NCBI GenBank assembly: GCA_019753405.1
Contig: JAIKLF010000001.1
Location: forward strand, 128,789 to 192,788
Direction of reading: 5' to 3'
DNA from: Murdochiella sp. Marseille-P8839
GTDB taxonomy: Bacteria; Bacillota; Clostridia; Tissierellales; Peptoniphilaceae
Length of the DNA stretch: 64,000 nt
How positions within the stretch are numbered: the first letter of the stretch is position 1; each line of letters starts with the position of its first letter. The translations under genes and the position numbers were made by a program. The notes below the pieces were generated by a model that saw nothing but the letters and a program-made list of their open reading frames with translations, was not told the DNA's origin and ran no database searches. Of this stretch, positions 35,018 through 44,409 are shown piece after piece.

Positions 35018-36157
35018 ATGGGAGAGCAAAAAATTAAAATTTGTCACATGACCAGCGTTCACGATAGCCGGGATGTGCGCGTTTTCCAGAAGGAATGCGT
35101 TTCGTTGGCTGCTCATCCCGAGTTCGCAGTGACCTTGGTTGCTCCGGGCGAAAGTCGGGAAGAAAAGGGTGTACAGGTTTTAGGCGTTGGACCGCGACCG
35201 ATAAACCGTATACAACGCTTCTTATTATTTACGAAGCGGGTGTACAAGGAGGCGCTTCGCGTAGACGCCGACATCTATCACTTTCATGATCCGGAACTGA
35301 TGGGCAAAGCGATAAAGCTGAAGCGTCATGGAAAAATTGTCATTTTTGACAGTCATGAATTCACGGCCAGTCAAATTCTGCTGAAAAATTACATTCCCCG
35401 TTTTCTGCGTAAGGGAGTAGCCCGCTTCTATCGTTGGCGGGAAAAGAAGAACTGCCGAAAACTGGATGCGGTGATTTTCCCCTGTACGATTGAGGGGAAG
35501 CATCCCTTTGCCGAAGAGGCGAAGCGAACCGAAATCATCGGCAATTTCCCGGATTTGACTTTTTGGAAGCCGGAAGAAGGCGTACAAAAGGAATATGACG
35601 TGTGCTGCACGGGATCCCTGACGGCTGAACGCGGCATTACGGCGCTTCTGACCGCAGCGAAGAAGAAAGGATTGTGCGTAGCGCTTGCAGGGGCATTTTC
35701 TCCGGCCAACTATGCCGATGCGTTGAAGGAACAGGGACTTTTGGAAGGCGTCAACTACTTCGGTGTTTGTCCGCCGACGCAGATTCGTGACATCGTCCGG
35801 CGGAGCAAGTACTGCTTTTCCGGCATTCAAGACAAGGGACAGTACGCGAAATTGGAAAACTTTCCCACGAAAGTGTATGAAGCCATGGCGGTTGGCCTTC
35901 CGGTGATTATGTCACGCTTTGCCTATCCGGAACGCATTAACCGCGAGGCGGAATTTGCACTTTTGATTGATCCGGCGGATGCGCATGCGTTAGAGGATGC
36001 GATGGAAAAAATGCGGGATGCATCATTTCGCGAGCGTCTCGGACAGAACGGAAGGAAGCTGGTAGAAGAACGCTTTAGCTGGCAACAGGACGAAAAGCGT
36101 CTGTACCGCTTGTATTGCGCGTTGAGTGAAGGACTTGGTCATGCAAGGGAAAACTGA
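35018..36157 (+). CDS. Glycosyltransferase family 4-like (glycan operon gene 4)
   Basis: A 379-residue GT-B glycosyltransferase. N-terminal domain: ICHMTSVHDSRDVRVFQKE and DIYHFHDPELM, both typical of GT4 enzymes acting on undecaprenyl-linked acceptors. C-terminal domain: FPTKVYEAMAVGLPVIMS with the E-x7-type Glu and FALLIDPADAHALEDAM. No membrane segment, but a basic patch (RFLRKGVARFYRWREKK) near residue 130 suits membrane contact. It starts 53 bases after the amidotransferase. Donor sugar unknown. The next gene starts within its last codons, so the two transferases are probably translated together. Confidence 0.85.
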   Translation: MGEQKIKICHMTSVHDSRDVRVFQKECVSLAAHPEFAVTLVAPGESREEKGVQVLGVGPRPINRIQRFLLFTKRVYKEALRVDADIYHFHDPELMGKAIKLKRHGKIVIFDSHEFTASQILLKNYIPRFLRKGVARFYRWREKKNCRKLDAVIFPCTIEGKHPFAEEAKRTEIIGNFPDLTFWKPEEGVQKEYDVCCTGSLTAERGITALLTAAKKKGLCVALAGAFSPANYADALKEQGLLEGVNYFGVCPPTQIRDIVRRSKYCFSGIQDKGQYAKLENFPTKVYEAMAVGLPVIMSRFAYPERINREAEFALLIDPADAHALEDAMEKMRDASFRERLGQNGRKLVEERFSWQQDEKRLYRLYCALSEGLGHAREN

Positions 36158-37397
36158 ACGGAATTGGGCGGAACAGAGTGAGGCGGCGAACATGACAACC
36201 AAACGCAAGCCGCTGTATCTTAAAGTTTCCGTTTCCTCTTTCGGGGAAAACAGCCGTGACGAGCGTGAGCTTTCTGCCGCCGAAGAAGCCGGATGGGAGA
36301 ACCTGCATGTCATTGGCCCGAAGGGACTAAAGGAGCGACATCGCAACGGCCATTCCTGGACAGTAGAGGAAATTGATCCGCATCCCTTCGGAGATCGCGG
36401 CATTCGCCGGAGGTTGGGGCGTTTATTTTCTTTCCTTCATTATGTTGTGCGCATACGAAAACAGAAAGCGGACGTGATCTCGGGTCATGATCTGTTGGGG
36501 GTATGGCTTGCACATTTGGCAAGCATCGGTCGAAGAAAGAAGACGCGTCTCATTTATGATGCGCATGAGTATGAACTTGGCCGCTTTACCGGTAAGCGCA
36601 GAAGTCGCCTGACCTCGGCGATTATCTATCGCTTAGAAAAAAAATTTCTCAAGCGTTGCACCTTAACCATTCTTGTCAATCCGTCGATTCATGACCAGAT
36701 GAAGCGCGATTATCAACTGGATTTTCCGGCGGTTATAGCGGGCAATATTCCGGTGCTTCGTGAACCGGATCCGGATAAGAGTCTGCAAATTCGAGCGCAA
36801 TGGAAAGAAACGATGCGACTGAACGAATCGGAACCGATATTCATCTATCACGGCTTGGTGGGACCGGGCCGCGGCATTGAAGAAGCGGTTCAGGCGCTTT
36901 CCGCTACGAATCGTGGCGGGTTGGTGATCATGGGCTACGGGATGGATTCGTACAAAAAGACGTTGGAAGATCTTCGTCGGCAAATACCGAAACCGGAGCG
37001 TATTCTTTTTCATGAAGCGGTGCCCGGAGCGGAACTTTGCACCTATTTGGCAGCGGCCGATATCGGCATCGTGCTCATCTATCCGATATCCAAAAGTTAT
37101 TATTACGCGCAGCCGAACAAACTTTTTGAATCCATTCATGCGGGCAATCCCGTGTTGGCCTCCGATTTGCCGGAAATTTCCCGCGTGGTGAACACCTATG
37201 GTATCGGCATGCTGTGCGACATCAAGAATCCGGAAGATATTCAGCAAAAATGGGAACAATTGGCGGAGGACTATGCCAAGGAGCCGTTCCCGAAGCGTCT
37301 GGTCGAGGCAAAAAAAACGCTCAATTGGAATGTGGAAAAGCGCGCGTTGGTGAATGCCCTGCGCACATTGCGCATAGAAGAAGAGAAAAAATTCTGA
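36141..37397 (+). CDS. Glycosyltransferase family 4-like (glycan operon gene 5)
   Basis: A 418-residue GT-B transferase. ATG 36141 has GAAGGAC six bases ahead and overlaps the upstream gene by 17 bases; an in-frame ATG at 36192 is an alternative. N-terminal: DVISGHDLLGVWLAH and RLIYDAHEYELG. C-terminal: IFIYHGLVGPGRGIEEAV and AQPNKLFESIHAGNPVLASDLPE-type donor-binding segment. The start is rich in polar residues before LYLKVSVSSFGE. It shares the HDxE/DAHE style with the previous transferase, so the two may be ancient paralogues adding consecutive sugars. It is the last gene before a strong terminator. Confidence 0.82.
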   Translation: MQGKTERNWAEQSEAANMTTKRKPLYLKVSVSSFGENSRDERELSAAEEAGWENLHVIGPKGLKERHRNGHSWTVEEIDPHPFGDRGIRRRLGRLFSFLHYVVRIRKQKADVISGHDLLGVWLAHLASIGRRKKTRLIYDAHEYELGRFTGKRRSRLTSAIIYRLEKKFLKRCTLTILVNPSIHDQMKRDYQLDFPAVIAGNIPVLREPDPDKSLQIRAQWKETMRLNESEPIFIYHGLVGPGRGIEEAVQALSATNRGGLVIMGYGMDSYKKTLEDLRRQIPKPERILFHEAVPGAELCTYLAAADIGIVLIYPISKSYYYAQPNKLFESIHAGNPVLASDLPEISRVVNTYGIGMLCDIKNPEDIQQKWEQLAEDYAKEPFPKRLVEAKKTLNWNVEKRALVNALRTLRIEEEKKF

Positions 37398-37418
37398 TCC
37401 ACTGGATCGGAATTTTTT
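37386..37418 (+). terminator. Rho-independent terminator of the glycan operon
   Basis: AAAAATTCTGATCC with its complement (one G-T pair) around ACT, ending in six T. The left arm overlaps the last codons of the glycosyltransferase gene. Confidence 0.9.
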
Positions 37419-37423
37419 CTATT

Positions 37424-37457
37424 TTGACTTGCCAAGACAGACAATGTTGTGTAAAAT
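37424..37457 (+). promoter_or_regulatory. Probable promoter of the S10 ribosomal operon
   Basis: TTGACT (37424-37429) right behind the terminator. The -10 is ambiguous: TGTGTA at 37448-37453 (18-base spacer) or TAAAAT at 37452-37457 (22 bases). A leader of over 320 bases would follow. Confidence 0.45.
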
Positions 37458-37459
37458 AA

Positions 37460-37785
37460 TCGAGTGTCCAGAAATACGGGCGATGAAGCGAGAGGTTGCT
37501 CGAACGTCCAAGGACCCCTAAAGGCGTTGAAAATGCAACGCACTAGGGGAAAAGACGTAGGTCGAGGGAATTTTCGTGGAGCAGTTCGATAGCATTCGAA
37601 CGACGGAAAACCGGTATTTCTTTTTTTAGGCGGGCATAGGACACGCCCGGCTCAGTGTATCGGCGAACCGGCGCAAACCTTTTGTAACCTTCCTTAGTAT
37701 AAATGGGAAGGGCGGAGCAAAGACAAAACTCTCCCGAAAACGGGTGAGAGAATGGGGCTCTGCCGAAAGGAGCGCAAAACCAAGG
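37460..37785 (+). promoter_or_regulatory. Structured leader of the S10 operon, candidate attenuator
   Basis: Non-coding leader with several stems. One is a nested hairpin: ACGTC 37504/GACGT 37554, CCCCTA 37515/TAGGGG 37544, GCGTTG 37524/CAACGC 37536. Others are GTTCGA 37584/TCGAAC 37596 and CGG-AAAA-CCG at 37604, followed by a T-rich run ending at 37627 that could terminate; CGGGC 37631/GCCCG 37645; CCTTCC 37688/GGAAGG 37706; and GGCGGAGC 37711/GCTCTGCC 37757 enclosing CTCTCCCG-AAAA-CGGGTGAG, which ends 28 bases before the rpsJ ATG. It fits no ribosomal leader or riboswitch I know. Regulation of the operon through it is inference. Confidence 0.6.
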
Positions 37786-37792
37786 AGGAAAA

Positions 37793-38101
37793 ATGGCGAA
37801 TCAGAAGATCAGAATCCGGCTTCGTGCATATGATCATGAAGTCATCGACGCGTCAGCGGCGAAAATTGTTGAAGCGTGCAAGCGTTCCGGAGCAGAAGTT
37901 TCCGGGCCGATTCCGCTGCCGACAGACAAAGAAGTCATCACCATCCTGCGTGCAGTCCATAAATATAAGGACTCGCGCGAGCAGTTCGAGCAGAGAACGC
38001 ACAAGCGCTTAATCGACATTGTCAACCCCAATGTCAAGACGCTGGAAGCACTCAAAAAGCTGAACCTGCCGGCCGGTGTGGACATCGAGATCAAACTGTA
38101 A
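37793..38101 (+). CDS. rpsJ: 30S ribosomal protein S10
   Basis: 102 residues, full length. S10 sits in the head of the small subunit and, as NusE, also joins transcription antitermination complexes. Typical segments: [13 protein letters not shown] at the start, [11 protein letters not shown] in the middle and [10 protein letters not shown] before the end. CAAGGAGG precedes the ATG. First gene of the S10-spc-alpha cluster, behind a long structured leader. A GATCGC-GAAA-GCGATC hairpin at 38114-38129 lies between it and rplC. Confidence 0.98.
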   Translation: MANQKIRIRLRAYDHEVIDASAAKIVEACKRSGAEVSGPIPLPTDKEVITILRAVHKYKDSREQFEQRTHKRLIDIVNPNVKTLEALKKLNLPAGVDIEIKL

Positions 38102-38148
38102 CCCCATTAGAATGATCGCGAAAGCGATCCGCTGTAAAGGAGGAACTC

Positions 38149-38784
38149 GTGAAGAGTATATTAGGCAAGAAGGTCGGGATGACCCAGATCTTCGATGAAA
38201 ACGGCATTGTCACGCCGGTGACTGTCGTTCAGGCCGGACCCATGGTGGTCACACAGGTCAAAACGGCCGAAAAGGACGGCTACAATGCCATCCAGGTCGG
38301 ATTTGCGGAGCAAAAGGAAAAGAAGATCAACAAACCGCTGAAAGGCCATTTCAATAAAGCGAATGTTGCCTATAAAAAGACGCTGCGTGAAATTCGCGTA
38401 GACGAAGGCGAAACGTTCGAACCGGGACAGGAATTTACCGTTTCTCTGTTTGCCGCCGGGGATGTGATCGATGTGATCGGCACATCTAAAGGAAAAGGCA
38501 CCCAGGGCGCTATTCGCCGCTGGAACTATGGCCGCGGACCGATGGGACACGGTTCCAAATCCCACCGTGTCGGCGGAGCGCGTGCGGCAGGATCGTATCC
38601 GGCGCGTGTTTTCCCGGGCACAAAGGGATCCGGAAAAATGGGACATGATCGGGTAACCGTACAGAACTTGACCGTAGTGCGCGTCGACGAGGAAAACAAC
38701 ATGATCCTCATCAAAGGTGCACTGCCCGGCCCGAAGGGTGGACTGGTGACGATTCGTGCGGCGAAGAAAGCCCGGACGAAGTAA
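38149..38784 (+). CDS. rplC: 50S ribosomal protein L3
   Basis: 211 residues, normal length. L3 binds 23S rRNA near the peptidyl transferase centre and starts large-subunit assembly. Typical: ILGKKVGMTQIFDENG at the N-terminus and the central loop around GPMGHGSKSHR and PGTKGSGKMG, which carries the glutamine/lysine-rich extension that reaches the A site. GTG start with AAGGAGG six bases ahead. Second gene of the S10 operon. Confidence 0.98.
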   Translation: MKSILGKKVGMTQIFDENGIVTPVTVVQAGPMVVTQVKTAEKDGYNAIQVGFAEQKEKKINKPLKGHFNKANVAYKKTLREIRVDEGETFEPGQEFTVSLFAAGDVIDVIGTSKGKGTQGAIRRWNYGRGPMGHGSKSHRVGGARAAGSYPARVFPGTKGSGKMGHDRVTVQNLTVVRVDEENNMILIKGALPGPKGGLVTIRAAKKARTK

Positions 38785-38795
38785 GGAGGACGGAA

Positions 38796-39419
38796 ATGCC
38801 AAAAGTGAATGTAGTAAAGCAGACCGGTGAAGTTGTCGGCGAACTGGAGCTGGCTCCGGAGCTGTTTGACGTCGATGTCAACGAGCATACCGTCTACACC
38901 GTAGTAAAGAACTTGCTGGCGAACAAACGCCAGGGTACCCAGTCGGCCAAGACACGTGCCGAGGTTCGTGGTGGCGGTCGCAAGCCGTATCGCCAAAAGG
39001 GAACCGGTCGTGCGCGTGCCGGCTCGAGAACGCAACCGAACTGGCGTGGCGGCGGCATGGTTTTTGCCGTAAAACCGCGCAGCTACCGTTATACGACGCC
39101 GAAGAAAATTCGTCGTACAGCGCTCAAGTCGGTATTGACGGCCAAGGTTCGTGCAGATGAACTCATCGTGTTGGATGCGCTGAACCTGGATGCGTTCAGT
39201 ACAAAACAGGCCGCGGCGGTACTCAATGCGATTCATGCCGATAAAAAAGCCTACATCGTTGTTCATGAGGCGGATGAGAAGCTGATTCGTTCCTTCCGCA
39301 ACATCCCGACGGTAGAAACCGTTGAGGTCGACAGCATCAACGTTTACGATCTTATGCGCTTCAATTCTCTGATCATGACGAAGGATGCGGTGAAAAAGGC
39401 AGAGGAGGTCTTTCAATAA
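38796..39419 (+). CDS. rplD: 50S ribosomal protein L4
   Basis: 207 residues. L4 lines the polypeptide exit tunnel; in enterobacteria it also represses the S10 operon by binding its leader. The tunnel loop is recognisable: [20 protein letters not shown] followed by [23 protein letters not shown] precedes the ATG, 11 bases after rplC. Its stop shares a base with the rplW start (TAATG). Whether it acts on the structured leader at 37460 is unknown. Confidence 0.98.
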   Translation: MPKVNVVKQTGEVVGELELAPELFDVDVNEHTVYTVVKNLLANKRQGTQSAKTRAEVRGGGRKPYRQKGTGRARAGSRTQPNWRGGGMVFAVKPRSYRYTTPKKIRRTALKSVLTAKVRADELIVLDALNLDAFSTKQAAAVLNAIHADKKAYIVVHEADEKLIRSFRNIPTVETVEVDSINVYDLMRFNSLIMTKDAVKKAEEVFQ

Positions 39420-39712
39420 TGAAATCTCCATTTGATATCATCATTGCTCCGGTCATCACGGAGAAATCCATGGCGGATATGGGAGAGCACAAATACACCT
39501 TCCGCGTCGATGCCAAGAGCAATAAGGCGGAAATTCGCCATGCCGTTGAAGAAGCCTTTGACGGCGTCAAGGTTAAGCGTGTCAACACGATTACCATGAA
39601 AGGGAAAACCAAACGCGTGGGGAACCACAAGACGAAGAGCTCCGATTGGAAGAAAGCCATCGTCACCCTCACGGAAGACTCGAAAGAAATCGAGTTCTTC
39701 GAAGGAATGTAA
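39419..39712 (+). CDS. rplW: 50S ribosomal protein L23
   Basis: 97 residues. L23 lies at the tunnel exit and docks trigger factor and the signal recognition particle. Typical: [14 protein letters not shown] at the start, [22 protein letters not shown], and the basic loop MKGKTKRVG. Start overlaps the rplD stop by one base, so translation is coupled. Normal size, nothing unusual. Confidence 0.98.
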   Translation: MKSPFDIIIAPVITEKSMADMGEHKYTFRVDAKSNKAEIRHAVEEAFDGVKVKRVNTITMKGKTKRVGNHKTKSSDWKKAIVTLTEDSKEIEFFEGM

Positions 39713-39727
39713 TCGAGGAGGGATGCA

Positions 39728-40555
39728 ATGGGAATCAGAAGATATAAACCGACCTCGGCAGGCCGCCGCGTCATGCGCGTATTGACCTTCGAGGAAATCA
39801 CCAAATCCACCCCGGAAAAATCGCTGACGGTCAGCCTGAAGCGTTCGGGCGGTCGTACGAATAACGGACGCACTACACTGCGTTTCCGTGGCGGCGGTGC
39901 GAAGCGTCGTTACCGCATCATCGATTTCAAGCGCAACAAGGACAACATTCCGGCAAAGGTCTCTTCGATCGAATACGATCCGAACCGCTCCGCGAATATC
40001 GCCCTGTTGGTCTATGCCGACGGTGAAAAGCGCTATATCCTGGCACCGCGCGGACTGCAAGTCGGTCAGCACGTAGAATCCGGTGAAAACGTCGACATTA
40101 CGGTCGGCAACGCATTACCGCTTCGCTTTATTCCGGTCGGCCAGACGATTCATAACATCGAAATGAAGCCGGGAAAAGGTGCGCAGCTGGTGCGTACAGC
40201 CGGTGCTGAAGCACAGCTGATGGCGAAAGAAGGAAAATATGCGCAGCTTCGTATGCCTTCCGGCGAATATCGCTTAATTTCGCTGGATTGCAAAGCGACG
40301 ATCGGCGCGGTCGGAAACCCCGATCATGGCCTGGTTCGTCTGGGCAAAGCCGGTAAGAAGCGTTATCTGGGCCGCAAGCCTCATGTACGCGGTTCAGCGA
40401 TGAACCCGGTTGACCATCCGCACGGCGGTGGTGAGGGACGCGCTCCGGTAGGACGTCCGGCACCGATGACCCCGTGGGGCAAGAAGTCACGTGGCGTGAA
40501 GACCCGCACAGCGAAACAATCCGACAAGATGATTGTTCGCCGTCGCACGAAGTAA
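39728..40555 (+). CDS. rplB: 50S ribosomal protein L2
   Basis: 275 residues, full length. L2 binds 23S rRNA at the subunit bridge B7b and is needed for peptidyl transferase activity. Typical: [13 protein letters not shown] at the start, [15 protein letters not shown], and the C-terminal [14 protein letters not shown] with the conserved His, followed by [25 protein letters not shown] precedes the ATG. Fifth gene of the operon. Confidence 0.98.
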   Translation: MGIRRYKPTSAGRRVMRVLTFEEITKSTPEKSLTVSLKRSGGRTNNGRTTLRFRGGGAKRRYRIIDFKRNKDNIPAKVSSIEYDPNRSANIALLVYADGEKRYILAPRGLQVGQHVESGENVDITVGNALPLRFIPVGQTIHNIEMKPGKGAQLVRTAGAEAQLMAKEGKYAQLRMPSGEYRLISLDCKATIGAVGNPDHGLVRLGKAGKKRYLGRKPHVRGSAMNPVDHPHGGGEGRAPVGRPAPMTPWGKKSRGVKTRTAKQSDKMIVRRRTK

Positions 40556-40567
40556 CAGGAGGATGGC

Positions 40568-40852
40568 ATGAGCAGATCTTTGAAGAAAGGGCCTTTTGTT
40601 GATGACCACCTGATGAAAAAGGTGGAGGCTCTTAATGAATCCAATAAGAAAATGGTGATCAAGACGTGGTCACGTCGCTCGACGATCTTCCCGCAGTTTG
40701 TCGGTCACACGATCGCCGTTCACGATGGAAGAAAACACGTACCCATCTATATCACGGAAGATATGGTCGGACACAAACTCGGCGAGTTTGTACCCACCCG
40801 TACATTTAGAGGCCATGCCGCGAAATCAGACAAGCAGAGTGGCGTACGCTAG
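40568..40852 (+). CDS. rpsS: 30S ribosomal protein S19
   Basis: 94 residues. S19 sits in the 30S head and contacts S13 and the A-site tRNA. Typical: [17 protein letters not shown] at the start, [21 protein letters not shown], and [20 protein letters not shown] precedes the ATG. Gap of 12 bases after rplB and 10 before rplV. Normal size. Confidence 0.98.
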   Translation: MSRSLKKGPFVDDHLMKKVEALNESNKKMVIKTWSRRSTIFPQFVGHTIAVHDGRKHVPIYITEDMVGHKLGEFVPTRTFRGHAAKSDKQSGVR

Positions 40853-40862
40853 GAGGTAGGAC

Positions 40863-41210
40863 ATGGAAGCAAGAGCAGAAGCAAAATATGTTCGCGTCTC
40901 TCCCCGCAAGGTGAACTACATCTGCAAAGAGATTCGTGGCAAGCAAGTGGATGAAGCGCTGACCATTCTGCATTTCACCCCGAAAAAAGGCGCGGAAGTG
41001 CTGGAAAAGGTTCTGCGTTCGGCGATTGCGAATGCGGAAAACAACCTCAGCCTGGATCGCGAAGAATTGGTCGTCAGTCAGGCATGGGCCAACGACGGAC
41101 CGACCATGAAGCGCTGGCATCCGAAGGCGAAAGGTGCAGCATATCCGATTCTCAAGAGAACGTCGCACATCGGCGTTGTGGTCAGTGAAAAAGAGGAGGA
41201 AGAGCGCTAA
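40863..41210 (+). CDS. rplV: 50S ribosomal protein L22
   Basis: 115 residues. L22 spans the exit tunnel and takes part in macrolide sensitivity. Typical: [22 protein letters not shown] at the start (here Asn-Tyr in place of the more usual Ala/Arg), [15 protein letters not shown], and the tunnel loop [30 protein letters not shown] precedes the ATG. The stop overlaps the rpsC start by one base (TAATG). Confidence 0.97.
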   Translation: MEARAEAKYVRVSPRKVNYICKEIRGKQVDEALTILHFTPKKGAEVLEKVLRSAIANAENNLSLDREELVVSQAWANDGPTMKRWHPKAKGAAYPILKRTSHIGVVVSEKEEEER

Positions 41211-42010
41211 TGGGTCAAAAGGTACATCCGAAGGGAATGCGCGTCGGCGTTATTAAGGATTGGGATTCCAACTGGTTCGCCGGCAGCGCACAGTTTCCGA
41301 AGCTGATTAAAGAGGATCATGAGATCCGTCAAATGGTTAAGAAAGAGTTGTTCGACGCCGGTATCTCCGATATCAAAATCGAGCGCACCATGGGACGCGT
41401 ACGCGTCACCATCAATACGGCCAAGCCGGGCGTAGTCATCGGCAAGGGCGGTACAGCGGTGGAAGAGCTCAAAAAGCGCATGGAAAAATTGACCAATAAG
41501 ACGGTTTTGATCAATGTCGAAGAAATTCGTAATCCGGACCTGGATGCGCAGTTGCAGGCGGAACGTATTGCCGCTGACCTGGAAAACCGCGTGACTTTCC
41601 GTCGTGCGATGAAACAGGCGATTCAGCGCAGTATGCGTGCCGGCGCCAAAGGAATTAAAACGGTTGCTGCCGGTCGTTTGGGCGGTGCCGATATGGCTCG
41701 CAGCGAGCATTATTCCGAAGGAACTATTCCTCTGCAGACGCTGCGTGCCGACATTCGCTACGGCCAGGCGGTCGCCAGAACGACTGCCGGTGCGGTGGGA
41801 ATCAAGGTATGGATCTATATCGGTGAAGTGCTTCCGGGAATGAAGGAAGCCGAAATGCCGAAGCCGCCGCGTCGTGAGCCGCGTCGCGGACGCCGCGATC
41901 GTCGCGATGACAATCGCCAGGATCGCCGGGATAACCGTCGAGGCGGAGAGCGTCGAGGAAACCGTCGCGAAGGATCCGGTCGCGGCGAGCGTCCCCAGCG
42001 TGAGCAATAG
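41210..42010 (+). CDS. rpsC: 30S ribosomal protein S3 with Arg-rich C-terminal extension
   Basis: 266 residues, longer than the usual 210-230. Residues 1-215 are ordinary S3: [19 protein letters not shown], the KH domain with [16 protein letters not shown], and a C-terminal domain with [12 protein letters not shown] and [14 protein letters not shown]. From about residue 222 a tail of about 45 residues consists almost wholly of Arg, Asp, Gly, Asn and Glu ([26 protein letters not shown]). It would extend at the mRNA entry side of the 30S, where S3 helps unwind mRNA. The tail is probably disordered and RNA-binding (inference). Confidence 0.97.
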   Translation: MGQKVHPKGMRVGVIKDWDSNWFAGSAQFPKLIKEDHEIRQMVKKELFDAGISDIKIERTMGRVRVTINTAKPGVVIGKGGTAVEELKKRMEKLTNKTVLINVEEIRNPDLDAQLQAERIAADLENRVTFRRAMKQAIQRSMRAGAKGIKTVAAGRLGGADMARSEHYSEGTIPLQTLRADIRYGQAVARTTAGAVGIKVWIYIGEVLPGMKEAEMPKPPRREPRRGRRDRRDDNRQDRRDNRRGGERRGNRREGSGRGERPQREQ

Positions 42011-42031
42011 ACCGGGTGAGGAGGTAGCACT

Positions 42032-42463
42032 ATGTTAATGCCAAAAAGAGTAAAACGCCGTCGCGTCCACCGCGGTCGTATGAAGGGAATGGCACTGCGC
42101 GGAAACACCGTCACTTACGGTGAATACGGTCTGCAGGCTGTTGAGCCGGCATGGATGACGGCCAATCAGATTGAAGCGGCTCGACGTGCCATGACCCGTT
42201 ACATCAAGCGTGGCGGAAACGTCTGGATTAAAGTTTTCCCGGATAAGCCGGTATCGAAAAAGCCCGCGGAAGTCCGCATGGGTTCCGGTAAAGGTGCTCC
42301 GGAGTATTGGGTCGCCGTCATTAAGCCGGGTCGCGTGCTGTTTGAGATGGCCGGCGTGCCCCACGATGTGGCGAAAGAAGCGATGCGTCTTGCTGCTGCG
42401 AAATTGCCGATGAAGACCAAATTCGTCGTGCGTGAACAAGCGGGACAGGAAGGTGAAGAATAA
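42032..42463 (+). CDS. rplP: 50S ribosomal protein L16
   Basis: 143 residues. L16 contacts the A- and P-site tRNAs and 5S rRNA. Typical: [19 protein letters not shown] at the start, [45 protein letters not shown], and [13 protein letters not shown] at the end. GAGGAGGTAG precedes the ATG. The stop shares a base with the rpmC start (TAATG). Confidence 0.98.
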   Translation: MLMPKRVKRRRVHRGRMKGMALRGNTVTYGEYGLQAVEPAWMTANQIEAARRAMTRYIKRGGNVWIKVFPDKPVSKKPAEVRMGSGKGAPEYWVAVIKPGRVLFEMAGVPHDVAKEAMRLAAAKLPMKTKFVVREQAGQEGEE

Positions 42464-42669
42464 TGAAAGCTACGGAAATTCGCAATCTCTCCGATCAGGA
42501 TCTCAGCCAGAAGCTGCAGGATCTGAAGCAGGAATTGTTCAATCTTCGCTTCCAGATCGCAGCCGGTCAGCTGGAAAATCCCAATGCGATCGGTTCGGTA
42601 AAAAAAGACATCGCGCGTGTACGCACGATTCAACAGGAACGTGCCCTTGCGGCAAGAAAGGAGGCTTAA
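42463..42669 (+). CDS. rpmC: 50S ribosomal protein L29
   Basis: 68 residues, a two-helix protein beside the tunnel exit next to L23. Typical: [27 protein letters not shown] and [18 protein letters not shown]. Start overlaps the rplP stop, and rpsQ follows after three bases. Normal size. Confidence 0.97.
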   Translation: MKATEIRNLSDQDLSQKLQDLKQELFNLRFQIAAGQLENPNAIGSVKKDIARVRTIQQERALAARKEA

Positions 42670-42672
42670 CCG

Positions 42673-42933
42673 ATGGAAAATCGTACATCCAAACGTCCAC
42701 AGAAGATCGGTATGGTCGTCTCCAATAGTATGGACAAGACGATCGTGGTGGAAATCGCGACGTTGGTCAAGCATCCCGAATACCACAAGATGATGAAGCG
42801 CACGATTCGCATCAAGGCACATGACGAGAATAATCAGGCGAAAATCGGCGACCGTGTTCTGGTAATGCAGACGCGTCCGCTGTCGAAAACGAAACGCTAT
42901 CGCCTCGTTGAAATCCTCGAAGAAGCGAAGTAA
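42673..42933 (+). CDS. rpsQ: 30S ribosomal protein S17
   Basis: 86 residues, a primary 16S rRNA-binding OB-fold protein of the 30S body. Typical: [19 protein letters not shown] at the start, [58 protein letters not shown] overlaps the end of rpmC. Normal size. Confidence 0.98.
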   Translation: MENRTSKRPQKIGMVVSNSMDKTIVVEIATLVKHPEYHKMMKRTIRIKAHDENNQAKIGDRVLVMQTRPLSKTKRYRLVEILEEAK

Positions 42934-42947
42934 GAGAGGGGGCTTCA

Positions 42948-43316
42948 ATGTTACAGAACGAAAGTCGTTTGAAAGTCGCCGATAACTCCGGCGCCAAGGA
43001 ACTCTTAGTCATTCACGTCATCGGCAGCACCGGTCGTAAATACGCGCGTATCGGCGATCAGATTCGCTGCACGGTCAAAAATGCGACCCCGGGCGGTACG
43101 GTGAAGAAGGGCGATATCGTCACTGCCGTAGTGGTGCGCAGCAAAGACGGTATTTCTCGTCCCGACGGCAGCGTGATTCGCTTTGACGATAACGCGGCGG
43201 TCATTGTCAAGGACGATAAGAATCCGGTCGGCACACGCATTTTTGGACCGGTTACCCGCGAGCTTCGCCAGAATGGCTATATGAAGATCATTTCGCTCGC
43301 ACCGGAAGTACTGTAA
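42948..43316 (+). CDS. rplN: 50S ribosomal protein L14
   Basis: 122 residues, exactly the usual length. L14 forms an intersubunit bridge and is the docking site of RsfS. Typical: [26 protein letters not shown] (start), [39 protein letters not shown]. First gene of the spc-type part. It follows rpsQ by 14 bases with GAGAGGGGG as binding site. Confidence 0.98.
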   Translation: MLQNESRLKVADNSGAKELLVIHVIGSTGRKYARIGDQIRCTVKNATPGGTVKKGDIVTAVVVRSKDGISRPDGSVIRFDDNAAVIVKDDKNPVGTRIFGPVTRELRQNGYMKIISLAPEVL

Positions 43317-43326
43317 GGAGTGGACT

Positions 43327-43638
43327 ATGCACATTAAAAAAGGTGATCAAGTCCAGGTGATCTCCGGCAAATATAAAGGAAAAGTCGGTGAGGTATTACA
43401 GGTTTTTCCAAAAGCGAACCGGGTCATCGTTAAGGACGTCAATATGCAGGTGAAGCATAAGAAACCGCGCAGTTTGCAGGAGCCGGGTGGACTTATCCAT
43501 CGCGAAGGCCCCATTCATGCATCGAATGTTCTGCTTTATGATGAAGCGGCTAAGCGCGGTGTGCGCACACACACAGAAATCAAGGACGGGAAAAAAGTTC
43601 GTGTTTCCACCAAGAGCGACACCCGTTTTGATCAGTAA
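43327..43638 (+). CDS. rplX: 50S ribosomal protein L24
   Basis: 103 residues, a KOW-domain assembly initiator of the large subunit at the tunnel exit. Typical: [19 protein letters not shown] (KOW), [44 protein letters not shown] precedes the ATG. Normal size. Confidence 0.98.
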   Translation: MHIKKGDQVQVISGKYKGKVGEVLQVFPKANRVIVKDVNMQVKHKKPRSLQEPGGLIHREGPIHASNVLLYDEAAKRGVRTHTEIKDGKKVRVSTKSDTRFDQ

Positions 43639-43649
43639 GGGGGACGACC

Positions 43650-44192
43650 ATGGATAATACTCTATATACGCATTATAAAAACGAGGTCGTACCCGCTTTA
43701 ATGAAGGAATTCTCCTACGACAACATTATGCAGGTACCGAAGTTGGAGAAGATCGTCATCAACTGCTCCATGGGCGAAGCCAAAGACAACCCGAAGGTAT
43801 TGGAATCGGCTGCTCATGAGCTTGAGGTCATTACCGGTCAGAAGCCGGTGATCGTCAAAGCGAAGCGTTCGGTGGCAAACTTCAAATTGCGTGAAGGACA
43901 GGCCATTGCGACCAAAGTCACTCTTCGCCATAAGAAGATGTATGATTTCCTCGAAAAGTTGATTGCGATCGCGCTTCCGCGTGTTCGCGACTTCCGCGGG
44001 GTTCCCGCTACGTCTTTTGACGGTCGTGGCAACTATGCCATGGGCGTGAAAGAGCAACTGATCTTCCCGGAAATCAATTATGACGATGTGGATACGATTC
44101 ACGGTATGGACATTATCATTGTCACATCCGCTCAAACGGACGAGGAAGCCAAATCGTTCCTCAGCCACATGGGCATGCCGTTCGCAAAGTAA
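43650..44192 (+). CDS. rplE: 50S ribosomal protein L5
   Basis: 180 residues, the usual length. L5 binds 5S rRNA and contacts P-site tRNA. Typical: [48 protein letters not shown]-type [53 protein letters not shown] precedes the ATG. Confidence 0.98.
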   Translation: MDNTLYTHYKNEVVPALMKEFSYDNIMQVPKLEKIVINCSMGEAKDNPKVLESAAHELEVITGQKPVIVKAKRSVANFKLREGQAIATKVTLRHKKMYDFLEKLIAIALPRVRDFRGVPATSFDGRGNYAMGVKEQLIFPEINYDDVDTIHGMDIIIVTSAQTDEEAKSFLSHMGMPFAK

Positions 44193-44203
44193 GAGGAGGA
44201 GAA

Positions 44204-44389
44204 ATGGCAAAGAAATCATTGATTGCGAAACAGCAGAGAAAGCCGAAGTTCTCGACGCGCGCCTATAGCCGCTGCAGCATTTGCGGTCGTCCGCACGCTG
44301 TCCTCAAGAAGTACGGTATTTGCCGCATCTGCTTCCGCGAACTGGCTTATCGCGGGGAAATCCCCGGCGTAAAAAAGGCCAGCTGGTAA
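44204..44389 (+). CDS. rpsN: 30S ribosomal protein S14, zinc-binding type
   Basis: 61 residues: the short C+ form with a zinc ribbon ([20 protein letters not shown]), as is normal in Gram-positive spc operons, rather than the longer zinc-free form. It stabilises the 30S head next to S3 and S10. GAGGAGG precedes the ATG. The four cysteines are all present, so the protein needs zinc. Confidence 0.98.
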   Translation: MAKKSLIAKQQRKPKFSTRAYSRCSICGRPHAVLKKYGICRICFRELAYRGEIPGVKKASW

Positions 44390-44409
44390 GCTGAGGAGGA
44401 GGTAGAAAC

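Noticed and set aside
37440-37790. tmRNA, RNase P RNA, SRP RNA, T-box or other known riboswitch in the S10 leader
   Set aside because: I looked for GAGGAAAGTCC, the T-box AGGGTGGNACCGCG, tmRNA ends and common aptamer cores and found none; kept as an unclassified structured leader.
41207-42007. Minus-strand open frame of 266 codons opposite rpsC
   Set aside because: It mirrors rpsC exactly, arises from its codon bias, and matches nothing.
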